Notes: generated from the sequence alone by a model not told the origin. A DNA stretch of 64,000 nt from Prado023 sp963777855 (GCA_963777855.1 CAVZRW010000007.1:62001-126000); one strand, 5' to 3'. Numbered from the stretch's first letter, positions 38,304 through 48,596 are shown. Translations and numbers: made by a program.

Positions 38304-40267
38304 TCAGGAGTAGGCCAGGTCGGCGTCGTCGAGGGGCAGGCCGTCGAGGCCCCCCGCGACCGGGGCCTCGTCGGCCCCGTCGGGGTCCAGGCCGAACTGG
38401 GTCCGGGAGAGGTCGGCGTAGAGCCCGCCCATCGCGAGCAGCTCGTCATGGGTGCCGCGCTGCACGACCTGACCGCCGTCGATGACCAGGATCTGGTCGG
38501 CGGCCCGGATCGTGGACAACCGGTGGGCGACCACCAGCGAGGTGCGCCCGGCCAGCGCGGTGGCCAGCGCACGCTGCACCGCGGCCTCGCTCTCGGAGTC
38601 CAGGTGCGCGGTGGCCTCGTCGAGGACCACGACCTCCGGGGCCTTGAGCAGCAGCCGGGCGATCGCCAGCCGCTGCTTCTCGCCGCCGGAGAGCCGGTAC
38701 CCGCGCTCCCCCACCACGGTGTCCAGGCCATCGGGCAGGGAGGCCACGAGGTCGCCGATCTGGGCGTCCCGGCAGGCAGCCAGGATCTGGTCGTCCGTGG
38801 CCCCGGGCCTGGCGTAGAGCAGGTTGCCCCGGATGGTGTCGTGGAACATGTGCGCGTCCTGGGTGACCACGCCGATCCGGTCCGAGAGGCTGGCCAGGGT
38901 GGCCTCGCGCACGTCCACCCCGCCCACGCTGACCGCGCCGGTCGTCACGTCGTAGAGCCGGGTGACCAGGGCCGTGATCGTGGACTTGCCCGCGCCCGAG
39001 GGCCCGACCAGCGCGACCAGCTGCCCGGGCTCGATGGCGAACGTGACCCCGTTGAGCACCGGCTCGCCCCGGCCGCGGGAGTCGGGGCGGGCCACCGACT
39101 CCAGCGAGGCCAGCGAGACCTCGTCGGCGCCCGGGTAGGTGAAGTGCACGTCGTCGAAGTCCACCGCGGTCGGCCCCGCGGGGATCGCGCGGGCGTCGGG
39201 CGCCTCGGCGACCAGCGGCGGGAGGTCGAGCACCTCGAACACCCGCTCGAAGGAGACCAGCGCGGTCATGACGTCGACGCGCACGTTGCTCAGCGCCGTC
39301 AGCGGGCCGTAGAGCCGGGAGAGCAGGGCGGTGATCGCCAGCAGCGTGCCGATGGTCAGCGTGCCGTCGATGACCAGGTTGCCGCCCACCCCGTAGGCGA
39401 TGGCGGTGGCGACCGAGGCCACGAGGGTCAGCGCGGTGAAGAAGTAGCGGTTGCTCATCGCGATCTCGACGCCGATGTCGCGCACCCGCGCGGCCTTGCC
39501 CGCGAAGGCCGAGGACTCCTCGGCCGGGCGGCCGAACAGCTTGACCAGCAGGGCGCCGGAGACGTTGAACCGCTCGGTCATCATCGTGGACATGTCGGCG
39601 TTGAGCTGCATCTGCTCCCGGGTCTGGGCCTGCAGGCGCCGGCCCATCCAGCGGGCCGGAAGCAGGAACAGCGGCAGCAGCACGAGGCTGATCACGGTGA
39701 TGCGGCCAGCGAGAGGGCGAACATCGCCACGAGGATCACCACGAGGCTGATCACGTTGCCCACGACCCCGCCGAGCGTGGAGGTGAACGCCTGCTGGGCG
39801 CCGATCACGTCCGAGTTCAGCCGGGAGATCAGCGCCCCGGTCTGGGTGCGCGTGAAGAACGCCAGCGGCTGGGCCTGCACGTGGGCGAACACCTGGGTGC
39901 GCAGGTCGAAGATGAGGCCCTCGCCGATCCGCGAGGAGTACCAGCGCCCGAGCAGGCCGATTCCGGCGTCGGCCAGGGCCAGGACCAGCACGAGGATCGC
40001 GCTGACCGTGACCACCTGGTGGTTGCCGGGCGTGATCCCCTGGTCGATGATCCTGCGGAACAGCAGCGGCTGGGCCACCACCAGCAGCGAGGCGAACACG
40101 AGCGTGACCAGGAACCAGACGATCTCGCGCCGGTAGGGCCCGGCGAACCCCAGGATCCGGCGCACCGTCTGCCTGCTGATCCGCTGCTGGGCCACCGAAC
40201 GATCACGGGTGAACGAGCGGTACGTCTGCCACGGCCCTGAACCGCCCGCACCCATGGACATCGACAT
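38304..40267 (-). CDS. ABC exporter, fused membrane and ATPase domains (one frameshift)
   Basis: About 653 residues. Six membrane helices (about 45-330) of the type I exporter fold (EIVWFLVTLVFASLLVV, FFTRTQTGALISRLNSDV) precede an ATPase with Walker A GPSGAGKST, signature LSGGEKQRLAIARLLLK and Walker B EVVVLDEATAHLD. Such half-transporters dimerise and export lipids, peptides or drugs; the substrate is unknown. One indel near 39700 separates the first 190 residues from the rest. ATG 40267 is chosen with a GGGAG-type site just upstream; in-frame ATGs at 40261 and 40255 are possible. Confidence 0.92.
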
Positions 40268-40360
40268 CTCCCACCTCTTCGCCCAGCCGCAACGCCGGAC
40301 GGTGCGCGGTTTGTTCCCGGCAGGGCGCTCGCACCCCGCCCGGTGGTGCTGCGCGCGCGG

Positions 40361-41150
40361 CTACCGGCGCCCGCCCATGCCCATGAGGTCGTGGAACCGG
40401 CCGGCCTGCGCCGTGCGCTCGGCCAGCAGCTGGGCGTCGTGCGCCGCCGCGTAGCCCTCCGCCCGCACCGCGTCGCGCAGCAGGGCCTTGGTGGCGGCCA
40501 CGGCCCCGGGAAGGGCGGTGGTGCACGATGCGGGCGATCTCGCGCGCCGCGTCGTCGAGGGAGTCGCGGGGCACGGTGCTCAGGGCCAGGCCGATGCGCA
40601 CGGCCTCGTCTGCGCCGATCCAGCGGCCGCTGACCACCAGCTCCAGGGCCCGCGAGTAGCCCACCGCCTCGACCAGCGGAAGGGTCCCGCCGAGGTCGGG
40701 CACCAGGCCCAGGCTGGGCTCCTTCATCGACAGCTGCACGTCGTCGGCGACCACCATCAGGTCGCAGGCCAGGGCCAGCTGGAAGCCGGCCCCGACAGCG
40801 TGACCGCCCACCGCCGCGACGGTGACCACCGGGGACCGGCGCCACCAGGAGAAGGCCTGCTGGAAGGTGGCGATCGTCGCGCTGAGCTCGGCCGGGGGCA
40901 TCGCCGCGAACTCGGGCAGGGAGCCCTCGCCGGGGATCCCCTCCGGGGTGAGCATCCGCCGGTCCAGTCCGGCCGAGAAGGACAGGCCCTCGGCGGACAG
41001 GACCACGGCCCGCACGGCGGGATCCAGCCCGGCCCCCACCGCGGCCAGCTCGCGCCACAGGGCGGGGTCCTGGGAGTTGCGGGTCTGGGGCCGGTTGAGC
41101 CGGACAGTGAGGATGCCGTCGGTGAGGTCGGTGATCAGTGCGGGTGTCAT
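40361..41150 (-). CDS. Enoyl-CoA hydratase/isomerase family protein (one frameshift)
   Basis: About 262 residues of crotonase fold. AVVLSAEGLSFSAGLD provides the first oxyanion-hole strand, and AAVGGHAVGAGFQLALACDL the second. MKEPSLGLVPDLGGTLPL retains a Glu at the position of the first catalytic glutamate, and a second Glu lies in SRALELVVSG. Hydratase activity on enoyl-CoA is therefore possible. One indel near 40510 shifts the last 50 residues; the corrected tail reads AERTAQAGRFHDLMGMGGR. It is downstream of the ABC-F gene on the same strand, 230 bases away. Confidence 0.9.
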
Positions 41151-41186
41151 GCCCGCAAGTCAACCAGCGTCGCGCGGGCGGCCCCA

Positions 41187-41299
41187 CCGCGGGTGGCCCC
41201 GACAGGGGTCGACCCCGCCCGAGCGTGGCCCGACGGCGGTGGACCCGACCCCTGCACTCAGCTCGCAGCCAGCCGGGTGGCCCGGCCGCGGGTGGCCCC
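41187..41299. repeat. Pair of 14-bp direct repeats in an intergenic region
   Basis: CCGCGGGTGGCCCC occurs at 41187-41200 and 41286-41299. Degenerate GGTGGCCC-like copies lie between. The rest of 41151-41380 shows no gene; its last 50 bases are notably more AT-rich. Confidence 0.6.
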
Positions 41300-41380
41300 A
41301 CCCCGACCACGCAGGTGGCCGGTTTGTCCGACTGCGGGGCCACTATGACCAGTTGGGATCAAGATCGCACTCTGATGCGC

Positions 41381-42979
<1,599 letters not shown>

Positions 42980-42985
42980 TGCCCG

Positions 42986-42991
42986 AGGGTA
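42986..42991 (-). promoter_or_regulatory. -10 box TACCCT of leaderless ABC-F gene
   Basis: On the minus strand TACCCT ends six bases before GTG 42979. Confidence 0.6.
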
Positions 42992-43103
42992 CCCGCCCCG
43001 CGGATCACGGCCGCACCAGCGAGCCCCAGCCAGCGACGTCGGGCTGCTGGCACGCCCATAATGCTGCGTCAACACCCCCACGAGGTCCGACCAAGGAGGG
43101 ACC

Positions 43104-44096
43104 ATGCAGTTCGACGACGATCGGGTCGACACCGGTGGTGTCGACGACCTGCGTGACGGGCGGTCCGGGGGCGGCGGGTTCGGCCCGAGCGGTGGCGGTG
43201 GCGGCATGGGCGCCGCCGGGACGGCCGCAACGATCGGCATCCTCAGCGCGCTGATGAAGGGAAAGGGGATCAAGGGCATCCTCCCCCTGCTGATCATCGG
43301 TGGGCTGATCTTCTTCGGGTCCTCGATGTGCTCGGGCAGCAACACCGCCACGACGAACCCCACCCCCGGGCAGAGCACCGCGACTGCCCCCGCCGGAGCC
43401 TCGGGGGACCTGACCACGCGGTGCAACCAGCAGGGCGCCATCGGCCAGTACCCCGACTGCCTGCTGACCAAGGCCTACAACGAGACCAACGAGGTGTGGG
43501 CCAAGGAGTTCGCGCGCGTCGGCCTGCCGTACGAGGCCCCGCGCCTGGCCTTCTTCGACGGGTCGGTCAACACCGCCTGTGGGCCGGCGACCACGGCCGT
43601 GGGGCCCTTCTACTGCCCCGGTGACAGCCGCATCTACTTCGACCTCGGCTTCGCCGATGAGCTCAACAAGCTGGGCGTCAGCGGCGACTACGCAAACGTC
43701 TACATCATGGCCCACGAGTACGGCCACCATCTGCAGAACATCACGGGCATCGAGCGCCAGGTGCGCCAGCTGCAGTCCCAGGACAGGCGCAACGCCAACC
43801 AGTACGGCATCGCCATGGAGCTGCAGGCCGACTGCTTCGCGGGTGTCTGGGGCCGCATGGCCAACGACCAGGGCAACCTGACGATCACCCGCAACGAGCT
43901 CGCCGACGCGCAGAACGCCGCGGCCGCCGTGGGCGACGACCGGATCCAGCAGGGCGCGGGCCAGCGGGTCAACCCGGAGAGCTGGACCCACGGGTCCTCG
44001 GAGCAGCGCCAGCAGTGGTACATGGTCGGCTTCAACAGCGGCGACCTCTACCGGTGCACCACGTTCGGCAAGGAGTCGCTGCTGCCCAACGCCTGA
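43104..44096 (+). CDS. YpfJ-family neutral zinc metallopeptidase, membrane-anchored
   Basis: A 330-residue protein. A Gly-rich cytosolic N-terminus (about 18-40) leads to one membrane helix (about 57-74, GILPLLIIGGLIFFG) and an external catalytic domain. The zinc site HEYGH is at 204-208 (MAHEYGHHLQ), with the family's MELQADCFAGVWG downstream providing the third ligand. Four or more Cys outside the membrane may form disulfides. Function is unknown beyond peptidase. AAGGAGG (43093-43099) directly precedes the ATG, and a CATAAT box at about 43057 may be the -10 element. Confidence 0.92.
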   Translation: MQFDDDRVDTGGVDDLRDGRSGGGGFGPSGGGGGMGAAGTAATIGILSALMKGKGIKGILPLLIIGGLIFFGSSMCSGSNTATTNPTPGQSTATAPAGASGDLTTRCNQQGAIGQYPDCLLTKAYNETNEVWAKEFARVGLPYEAPRLAFFDGSVNTACGPATTAVGPFYCPGDSRIYFDLGFADELNKLGVSGDYANVYIMAHEYGHHLQNITGIERQVRQLQSQDRRNANQYGIAMELQADCFAGVWGRMANDQGNLTITRNELADAQNAAAAVGDDRIQQGAGQRVNPESWTHGSSEQRQQWYMVGFNSGDLYRCTTFGKESLLPNA

Positions 44097-44167
44097 CGCC
44101 AGGAGGCATGACCCCCTGTGCTGTCGATTGCGACCGTCAGGACGTCGGAATCGTCTGCACGGGCGTG

Positions 44168-44181
44168 CCCTGCCGGCAGGG
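44168..44181. repeat. 14-bp palindrome downstream of peptidase gene
   Basis: CCCTGCCGGCAGGG is a perfect palindrome in the gap (44097-44239) between convergent genes. It has no loop, so it is a poor terminator; no other feature is apparent in the gap. Confidence 0.55.
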
Positions 44182-44239
44182 GGGCGCACCCGGGTTGGCG
44201 CCGTGGCTCGTTGGCGCAGCGGTGGCCTGCCCGGGCAGG

Positions 44240-45493
44240 TCAGGACGCCAGTGGCCTGCCGAGGCTCGCGAGCACGGCCTGCGCGCCACGGCGACCGCTG
44301 CCCAGGGCTCCGTCGATCGACGGCACGTCGCGGTGGTCGCCGACGACGAGGACCCCGTCGCCGAGGTCGACCGACTGCTCGGGGTCGAACGGCGGCAGTG
44401 CGGCCGGAAGTGCGTCGGCGATCGGGTGGCGGGCGATCTCACGCAGCCCGTCTGCGTCGAGGCCCAGCAGCGTCGCCGCGTCGCTCCGGGCGCGCCCGGC
44501 GGCCTGCTGCCCCTCGTGCAGGCCGACGGCCGAGGCGGCCACGAGGTGCCGACCGACGGGGGCATACCCCGGGACCACGGCGGAGGGGACTGCGACGTTG
44601 GCCAGCCAGCGCGACGCCCGCCCGTCGAGCACCAGTCGGTCGTGGGCGCCGGCCTCGGGTTCCTCGGTGGTGAAGTACCAGGTGGTCAGCGCCCGCATGT
44701 CGGGGACGCGCAGCCCCGGCAGCAGGGCGGCCGCCGCGGGGGCGGCGGTGGCCACGACCACGCTGCGGGCCTCGATCCGCCCGTCGTCGGTCGTCACCTG
44801 ACCCGGTCTCACCGAATGGACACGGCACCCCAGCCGCACGACCCCGTCGGGCAGGCCGTCAGCCAGCTGCGCGGCGATCGCCGCCATCCCCGAGCGGGGC
44901 AGGCTGGGCGTCCCGAGGGCGAATGAGCGAAGCACCCGGTCGGCATGCAGCCGGGAGGTGGCCAGCGCCTCGTCGGCGAAGACCCCGCTGAGGAAGGGCC
45001 GCACCACGCGCTCGAGCACCCGGCCCCGTACGCCGGCGCCCTGCAGGGCCTCGACGATCGGGACGTCGGCTCGTGCGGCCAGGCGCTGCGGGGACAGGGC
45101 TGCGCAGGTGCCCACGTAGGCCGCGAGGGCGCCGAGCTCCCACGGCCAGCCGGCACTCCCGCGCAGCGCCGCGGCCAGGGTGGCCGGCGCCCGGTCGGGG
45201 GCGCGGCGCGGATCGTCGAGCCGGACCCGGTCACCGTCGACCACCACCTCGGCCCCGACCTGGAACCCGTGCAGGGCCAGCGACTCGAGGTCGAGGCTGA
45301 GCTGGGCCTGCGGGTACGCCGGGTTGATCAGCTGGAAGCCCCGGTCGAGGATGAAGCCGTCGATCCGGTCGGTGGCAACCCGGCCGCCCACCCGGTCCCC
45401 GGCCTCGAGGACCGCCACCTCCAGGCCGGCCCCGCTGAGCACCTGCGCGGCTGCCAGCCCGGCCAGACCCGCTCCCACGATCACGACGTCCAC
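44240..45493 (-). CDS. FAD-dependent oxidoreductase (amine oxidase / protoporphyrinogen oxidase-like)
   Basis: A 417-residue flavoprotein. The N-terminal dinucleotide motif is VVIVGAGLAGLAAAQVL with EAGDRVGGRV, as in NAD(P)-binding-8/amine oxidase-type enzymes. A C-terminal GDHRDVPSIDGALGSGRRGAQAV segment is the second FAD-contact motif. The substrate is unknown; phytoene-desaturase-like or amine-oxidase activity is possible. GTG 45493 is preferred over a longer frame because TACGGT lies seven bases upstream (leaderless). It is divergent from two GNAT genes. Confidence 0.88.
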   Translation of the reverse strand: MDVVIVGAGLAGLAAAQVLSGAGLEVAVLEAGDRVGGRVATDRIDGFILDRGFQLINPAYPQAQLSLDLESLALHGFQVGAEVVVDGDRVRLDDPRRAPDRAPATLAAALRGSAGWPWELGALAAYVGTCAALSPQRLAARADVPIVEALQGAGVRGRVLERVVRPFLSGVFADEALATSRLHADRVLRSFALGTPSLPRSGMAAIAAQLADGLPDGVVRLGCRVHSVRPGQVTTDDGRIEARSVVVATAAPAAAALLPGLRVPDMRALTTWYFTTEEPEAGAHDRLVLDGRASRWLANVAVPSAVVPGYAPVGRHLVAASAVGLHEGQQAAGRARSDAATLLGLDADGLREIARHPIADALPAALPPFDPEQSVDLGDGVLVVGDHRDVPSIDGALGSGRRGAQAVLASLGRPLAS

Positions 45494-45500
45494 GGCCGCC

Positions 45501-45506
45501 ACCGTA
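45501..45506 (-). promoter_or_regulatory. -10 box TACGGT of leaderless FAD oxidoreductase gene
   Basis: On the minus strand TACGGT ends seven bases before GTG 45493. Confidence 0.6.
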
Positions 45507-45630
45507 GGGGCTGGCGCAGCATCGCGCACCACGTCCGCGGGCGGTGATCCGCCGGGCCGTGAGCGTCGGGCCGTGACCGCCGGATCGTGCCCGGTTGCCG
45601 GATCGGCGGACTGCCGCGAGCATTCGTGCC

Positions 45631-45948
45631 ATGGATTCTGAGGTCAGTGTGGTGCACCTGCCCGAACGCAATCGCTACGAGGTGCGCAACGGCCGGATCG
45701 TGGCCGGCTACATCGTGTACTCCACCGTCGGCGACCAGGTGGTGATGGAGCACACCGTGATCAAGGCCGCCTACGAGGGCAGGGGGTTGGGCTCGGTGCT
45801 CGCCCGCGGCGCCCTCGACGACGTGCGGGCCCGCGACCTGAGAGTGGTGCCGCAGTGCCCATTCGTGGCCGGCTGGATCGCCCGGAACCCCGAGTACGCC
45901 GACCTCGTGGCCGAGGCCCCCGTGGCCGTGCCGGGCGAGCGGCAGTGA
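45631..45948 (+). CDS. Small GNAT-like N-acetyltransferase
   Basis: A 105-residue protein of the short 'Acetyltransf_CG' type (PF14542). YEVRNGRIVAGYIVYSTVGDQVVMEHTVI forms the sheet, AYEGRGLGSVLARGALD the CoA-binding loop, and VPQCPFVAGWIARNPEYADLV the typical C-terminal motif. The acceptor is unknown. The stop overlaps the start of the next GNAT gene (GTGA), suggesting co-translation. Confidence 0.9.
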   Translation: MDSEVSVVHLPERNRYEVRNGRIVAGYIVYSTVGDQVVMEHTVIKAAYEGRGLGSVLARGALDDVRARDLRVVPQCPFVAGWIARNPEYADLVAEAPVAVPGERQ

Positions 45949-46565
45949 CCCAGGAGCGTCCCAGCCTCCCGATCCCCTCGGACCCGGTCAGCCTCGGCGA
46001 CGGGGTCGTGCTCCTCGATCCCTTCACCGACGCCGACGTCGCGGACCTGCTCGCGGCGCACGGCGACCCGGCCCTGTCGCAGTGGGTGGCCGGGTGGTGG
46101 CAGGAGCCGGCCACGCCGGAGTCGGCATGGGCGCAGATCAGGCAGTGGCGCGCATGGACCGACGCGGCGACGTGGGCCATCCGAGAGGCTCCCCCGGGTG
46201 CTCCGCCGAACCCCCCAACGGACCGACCCCCTCGGGACGCGGCGCGGACAGCCGACCGACGGCTGCTCGGCTCCGTGAACGTCTTCAACCTGACCCCGGA
46301 CGGAGTCCATGTGGGCTACTGGTTGGCGCCCTGGGCGCGCGGGCGGGGAGTCATGGCCCGGGCGGCGCGGCTGGCCGGCGAGTTCGGCCTCAGCCTCGGC
46401 GCACCGGTCGTGATGCTCTACCACGCGGTGGAGAACCCGGCGTCGTGCGCTGTGGCCACCCGCGCGGGCTACGTGCTGGCCGAGGAGATCCCCCTGTCCT
46501 GGGAGTACCCGGACGGTCGCCTGCACGACGAGCACCTGCACCTGCTCAAGCCCGCAGGGCGCTGA
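45945..46565 (+). CDS. GNAT family N-acetyltransferase (RimJ/RimL-like)
   Basis: A 206-residue protein. The fold starts at VSLGDGVVLLDPFTDADV, has GSVNVFNLTPDGVHVGYWLAPWARGRGVM (acetyl-CoA loop RGRGVM), and ends AVENPASCAVATRAGYVLAEE, as in RimJ/RimL enzymes. A proline-rich insertion (about 84-100) is unusual. The acceptor is unknown. GTG 45945 lies inside the stop of the small GNAT gene; the 3' end overlaps the convergent permease gene by 20 bases. Confidence 0.9.
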   Translation: MTQERPSLPIPSDPVSLGDGVVLLDPFTDADVADLLAAHGDPALSQWVAGWWQEPATPESAWAQIRQWRAWTDAATWAIREAPPGAPPNPPTDRPPRDAARTADRRLLGSVNVFNLTPDGVHVGYWLAPWARGRGVMARAARLAGEFGLSLGAPVVMLYHAVENPASCAVATRAGYVLAEEIPLSWEYPDGRLHDEHLHLLKPAGR

Positions 46566-47274
46566 CCAGGGCGACCACGGCGCTGGCCACCAGCATCCAC
46601 AGCACCAGGCGGCGGAAGGTGGCGGCATCGAGCCGGTGGAACACCCGGTTGCCCACCAGCCATCCCACGGCCATCATCGGCACTCCCACGGCGGCGGCGA
46701 GCAGCGCCTCGCGAGTCAGCTGACCGCCCAGGGTGAGCAGGGCCACGGCGGCGACCCCCTCGACCAGGAACACCGCCGAGAGCGTGCCCCGGAACGGCCG
46801 GGGCGCCATCCCCTGGGCCTGGAAGGCCACGACCAGGGGCGGGCCGTTCATGCCCGTGCTGGTCAGCAGCACCCCGCTGGCGGCCCCGACTGTGACCTCG
46901 GTGGTCCGGCCCGGTCGCAGGGTCAGGCCGCGGGCGACCACAGCGGTGGAGACGAGCAGCACGACGGCGATCACGGCGGTGAGCGCCCGCTCGGGCACGC
47001 GGGTCAGCACCCACAGGCCCAGCGGCATGGCGGCCAGGCCGGCCAGCGAGACCACCCCGGCGTGGCGCCAGTCGACGAACGAGCGGTCGGCCCTCAGGAC
47101 GGCCACGCTGATCAGCAGGCTCACCAGCGTGGTCGCCACGACCGCCGGAGCCGGGCCCAGCACCAGCGCCAGCAGGGGCACGGCCACCAGCGCGAAGCCG
47201 AACCCCGTGACCGACTGGACCACCGCCGCCAGTCCGAAGACGGCCGCGACAGCCAGGATCACGCCAGCGCTCAC
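46546..47274 (-). CDS. TauE/SafE-family permease (sulfite exporter-like)
   Basis: A 242-residue membrane protein with about eight helices. The first conserved half reads VFGLAAVVQSVTGFGFALVAVP, and the second STGMNGPPLVVAFQAQGM with PRPFRGTLSAVFLVEG, the duplicated signature of TauE/SafE permeases. They move sulfite, sulfonates or other anions; the substrate is unknown. GTG 47274 opens the first helix. A long repeat-filled gap lies upstream. Confidence 0.9.
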   Translation of the reverse strand: MSAGVILAVAAVFGLAAVVQSVTGFGFALVAVPLLALVLGPAPAVVATTLVSLLISVAVLRADRSFVDWRHAGVVSLAGLAAMPLGLWVLTRVPERALTAVIAVVLLVSTAVVARGLTLRPGRTTEVTVGAASGVLLTSTGMNGPPLVVAFQAQGMAPRPFRGTLSAVFLVEGVAAVALLTLGGQLTREALLAAAVGVPMMAVGWLVGNRVFHRLDAATFRRLVLWMLVASAVVALVSALRA

Positions 47275-47322
47275 CCCCCGATCATCCCAGCCACCCCCAC
47301 CCCCATCCCCCACCCAATCCTG

Positions 47323-47515
47323 CCTCCGCGTCCAGCAGGGAGCCTCCGCTCCAGCAGAGAACCCGTGTCGACAGAGAACCTCCGTGTCGACAGAGATCCT
47401 CGGCTTCGGCGGACCCCGGCCGCTTCGACAGACACCCTCCGCATCAGCAGTGATCCTCCGCATCAGCAGAGACCCTCCGCGTCGATGCGGAGGATCGGAC
47501 CCTGTGCGGAGGATC
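47323..47515. repeat. 19-bp degenerate tandem array with inverted terminal units
   Basis: Nine units start at 47323, 47343, 47361, 47379, 47398, 47417, 47436, 47455 and 47474, spaced 18-20 (mostly 19) bases. Consensus is about CCTCCGCRTCRRCAGAGAT. The last unit folds back (CCTCCGC ... GCGGAGG, 47474-47493). TGCGGAGGATC, the reverse complement of the unit core, occurs at 47486 and 47505, again 19 bases apart. Confidence 0.8.
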
Positions 47516-47516
47516 T

Positions 47517-47536
47517 GCGGCCGGCGCGCCGGCCGC
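47517..47536. repeat. 20-bp perfect palindrome beside the 19-bp array
   Basis: GCGGCCGGCGCGCCGGCCGC is a perfect inverted repeat immediately after the array. Two GCGGAAGGGC direct repeats (47547-47556 and 47562-47571) follow. Confidence 0.85.
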
Positions 47537-47655
47537 CGGACAGCTGGCGGAAGGGCAGCTCGCGGAAGGGCGGTGGCGGTGGCAGTGGCGGAGAAGGCGG
47601 GGGACGGGCGGTGGCGTCCGGGGCGGCGGACGGGGCCGGTGGCGGACGTGGGCGT

Positions 47656-48234
47656 TCAGCCGACCGAGCGCAGCCAGCGTCCCGCCGGCCGGGGCGGGGC
47701 GTCCTCCGCTGCGGACTCCACGGGCACATGGGCCATCGACTCGGTCACATCCGACCACACCGCGCCGATCGCGATTCCGAACACTCCCTGGCCCCCGTTG
47801 ACCAGGTCGATCACGTCGTCGTCGTTGGCGCACTCGTAGACGCTGATCCCGTCACTCATGAGGGTGAGCGTGGACAGGTCCCCGATCCCCCGCTCGCGCA
47901 GGGTCGCGATCGAGGCCCGCACCCCCGCCAGCGAGACGCCGGTCTCGAGCAGTCGGCGCACCACCTGCAGCACGAGGATGTCGCGCAGCGAGTACAGCCG
48001 CGTGGTGCCTGACCCGCCGGCGGTGCGGATCGAGGGGGCGACGAGACCGGTGCGCGCCCAGTGGTCGAGCTGGCGGTAGGTGATGCCCGCCGCTGTGGCC
48101 GCCACGGGTCCCCGGTACCCGAACCCCGACCTCGGACAGGGGTCGGGGATCGCGAACAGGGCCTGCTGCGCCGGGTCGATGCGCACGGGGACCAGACGCG
48201 CGGGACCTGCCTGCGGGGAACGGGTGTCGTCCAT
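47656..48234 (-). CDS. ftsR: MerR-family regulator FtsR
   Basis: A 192-residue regulator. The MerR winged helix (about 40-110) reads GYRGPVAATAAGITYRQLDHWARTGLV and then TRLYSLRDILVLQVVRRLLETGVSL. The C-terminal LMSDGISVYECANDDDVIDLVNGGQGVFGIAIG is characteristic of the Rv1828/FtsR family, which in Corynebacterium activates ftsZ. ATG 48234 is chosen over upstream in-frame starts because a GGAAGG site lies about eight bases upstream. That site can pair with an upstream CCTTCC. Confidence 0.88.
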   Translation of the reverse strand: MDDTRSPQAGPARLVPVRIDPAQQALFAIPDPCPRSGFGYRGPVAATAAGITYRQLDHWARTGLVAPSIRTAGGSGTTRLYSLRDILVLQVVRRLLETGVSLAGVRASIATLRERGIGDLSTLTLMSDGISVYECANDDDVIDLVNGGQGVFGIAIGAVWSDVTESMAHVPVESAAEDAPPRPAGRWLRSVG

Positions 48235-48239
48235 GGCGA

Positions 48240-48271
48240 AGCCTTCCGATGCATCGCGTTGGGGGAAGGCT
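48240..48271 (-). promoter_or_regulatory. Inverted repeat overlapping the ftsR ribosome-binding site
   Basis: AGCCTTCC (48240-48247) and GGAAGGCT (48264-48271) are perfect 8-bp arms with a 16-base spacer. In the ftsR mRNA the downstream arm contains the GGAAGG Shine-Dalgarno, so folding would hide it; the site could also be an operator. Confidence 0.55.
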
Positions 48272-48290
48272 CGCGAAAGTGGGGAACCTG

Positions 48291-48296
48291 ACTGTA
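48291..48296 (-). promoter_or_regulatory. Possible ftsR -10 box TACAGT
   Basis: On the minus strand TACAGT lies about 57 bases before the ftsR ATG, leaving a leader that contains the inverted repeat. No clear -35 is seen. Confidence 0.4.
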
Positions 48297-48365
48297 CGCG
48301 CCCCAACGGCCACCCTCACCCCGACACGCCCACCCACCCGACCCCACCACGCACCCCACCACGCA

Positions 48366-48430
48366 GATTCTCCCGGAGTGCTTCGAATCTCCCCGCAGTG
48401 CCGGGAGATTCGGGAAGGTCCGGGAGAATC
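48366..48430. repeat. Nested double inverted repeat
   Basis: Outer arms GATTCTCCCGGA (48366-48377) and TCCGGGAGAATC (48419-48430) are perfect 12-mers. Inner arms CGAATCTCCC (48384-48393) and GGGAGATTCG (48403-48412) are perfect 10-mers. The 65-base block can form one long hairpin in either strand. Confidence 0.85.
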
Positions 48431-48557
48431 CGGCGAGGTGGCAGGCCCGGGCAGGGCGAGCGGCGCCGGGGCGGTGGGCGCACGGGCTCGCGGCGCGGGG
48501 TCGCGAGGTGGCCGGCCCGGGCGGATCGGGCGGGCCGGGCGGATCGGGCCCGGGCGC

Positions 48558-48594
48558 GGGGTGGGGTGGGGGGCGGGGTGGGGGCGGGGTGGGG
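48558..48594 (+). repeat. G-quadruplex-prone tract at the 3' end of the suf operon
   Basis: Seven runs of four or more G in 37 bases, separated by single T or C, on the plus strand. It ends two bases before the sufT stop codon (48597), on the strand that is template for the suf transcript. Confidence 0.75.
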
Positions 48595-48596
48595 CG

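Larger units (their letters stand above)
47275..47655. other. Repeat-rich intergenic region between ftsR and permease gene
   Basis: The 381 bases hold a 19-bp degenerate tandem array, inverted copies of its core, a perfect 20-bp palindrome and two further 10-bp repeats. No credible coding frame exists; 19-bp periodicity is out of phase with codons. Confidence 0.7.
48297..48596. other. Intergenic region with nested inverted repeats and a G-run cluster
   Basis: Apart from the ftsR promoter area, the gap between sufT and ftsR holds two nested inverted repeats (48366-48430), then GGCGGATCGGGC-type repeats, and a G-rich tract (48558-48594). No gene is apparent. Confidence 0.6.

Noticed and set aside
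44097..44239. A small gene in the gap after the peptidase
   Set aside because: An ATG and GGAGG occur, but the frame is short and shows no family features; the gap is between convergent genes.
47323..47515. 19-bp array as a CRISPR
   Set aside because: Units are contiguous and degenerate, with no spacers of constant length and no cas genes nearby.
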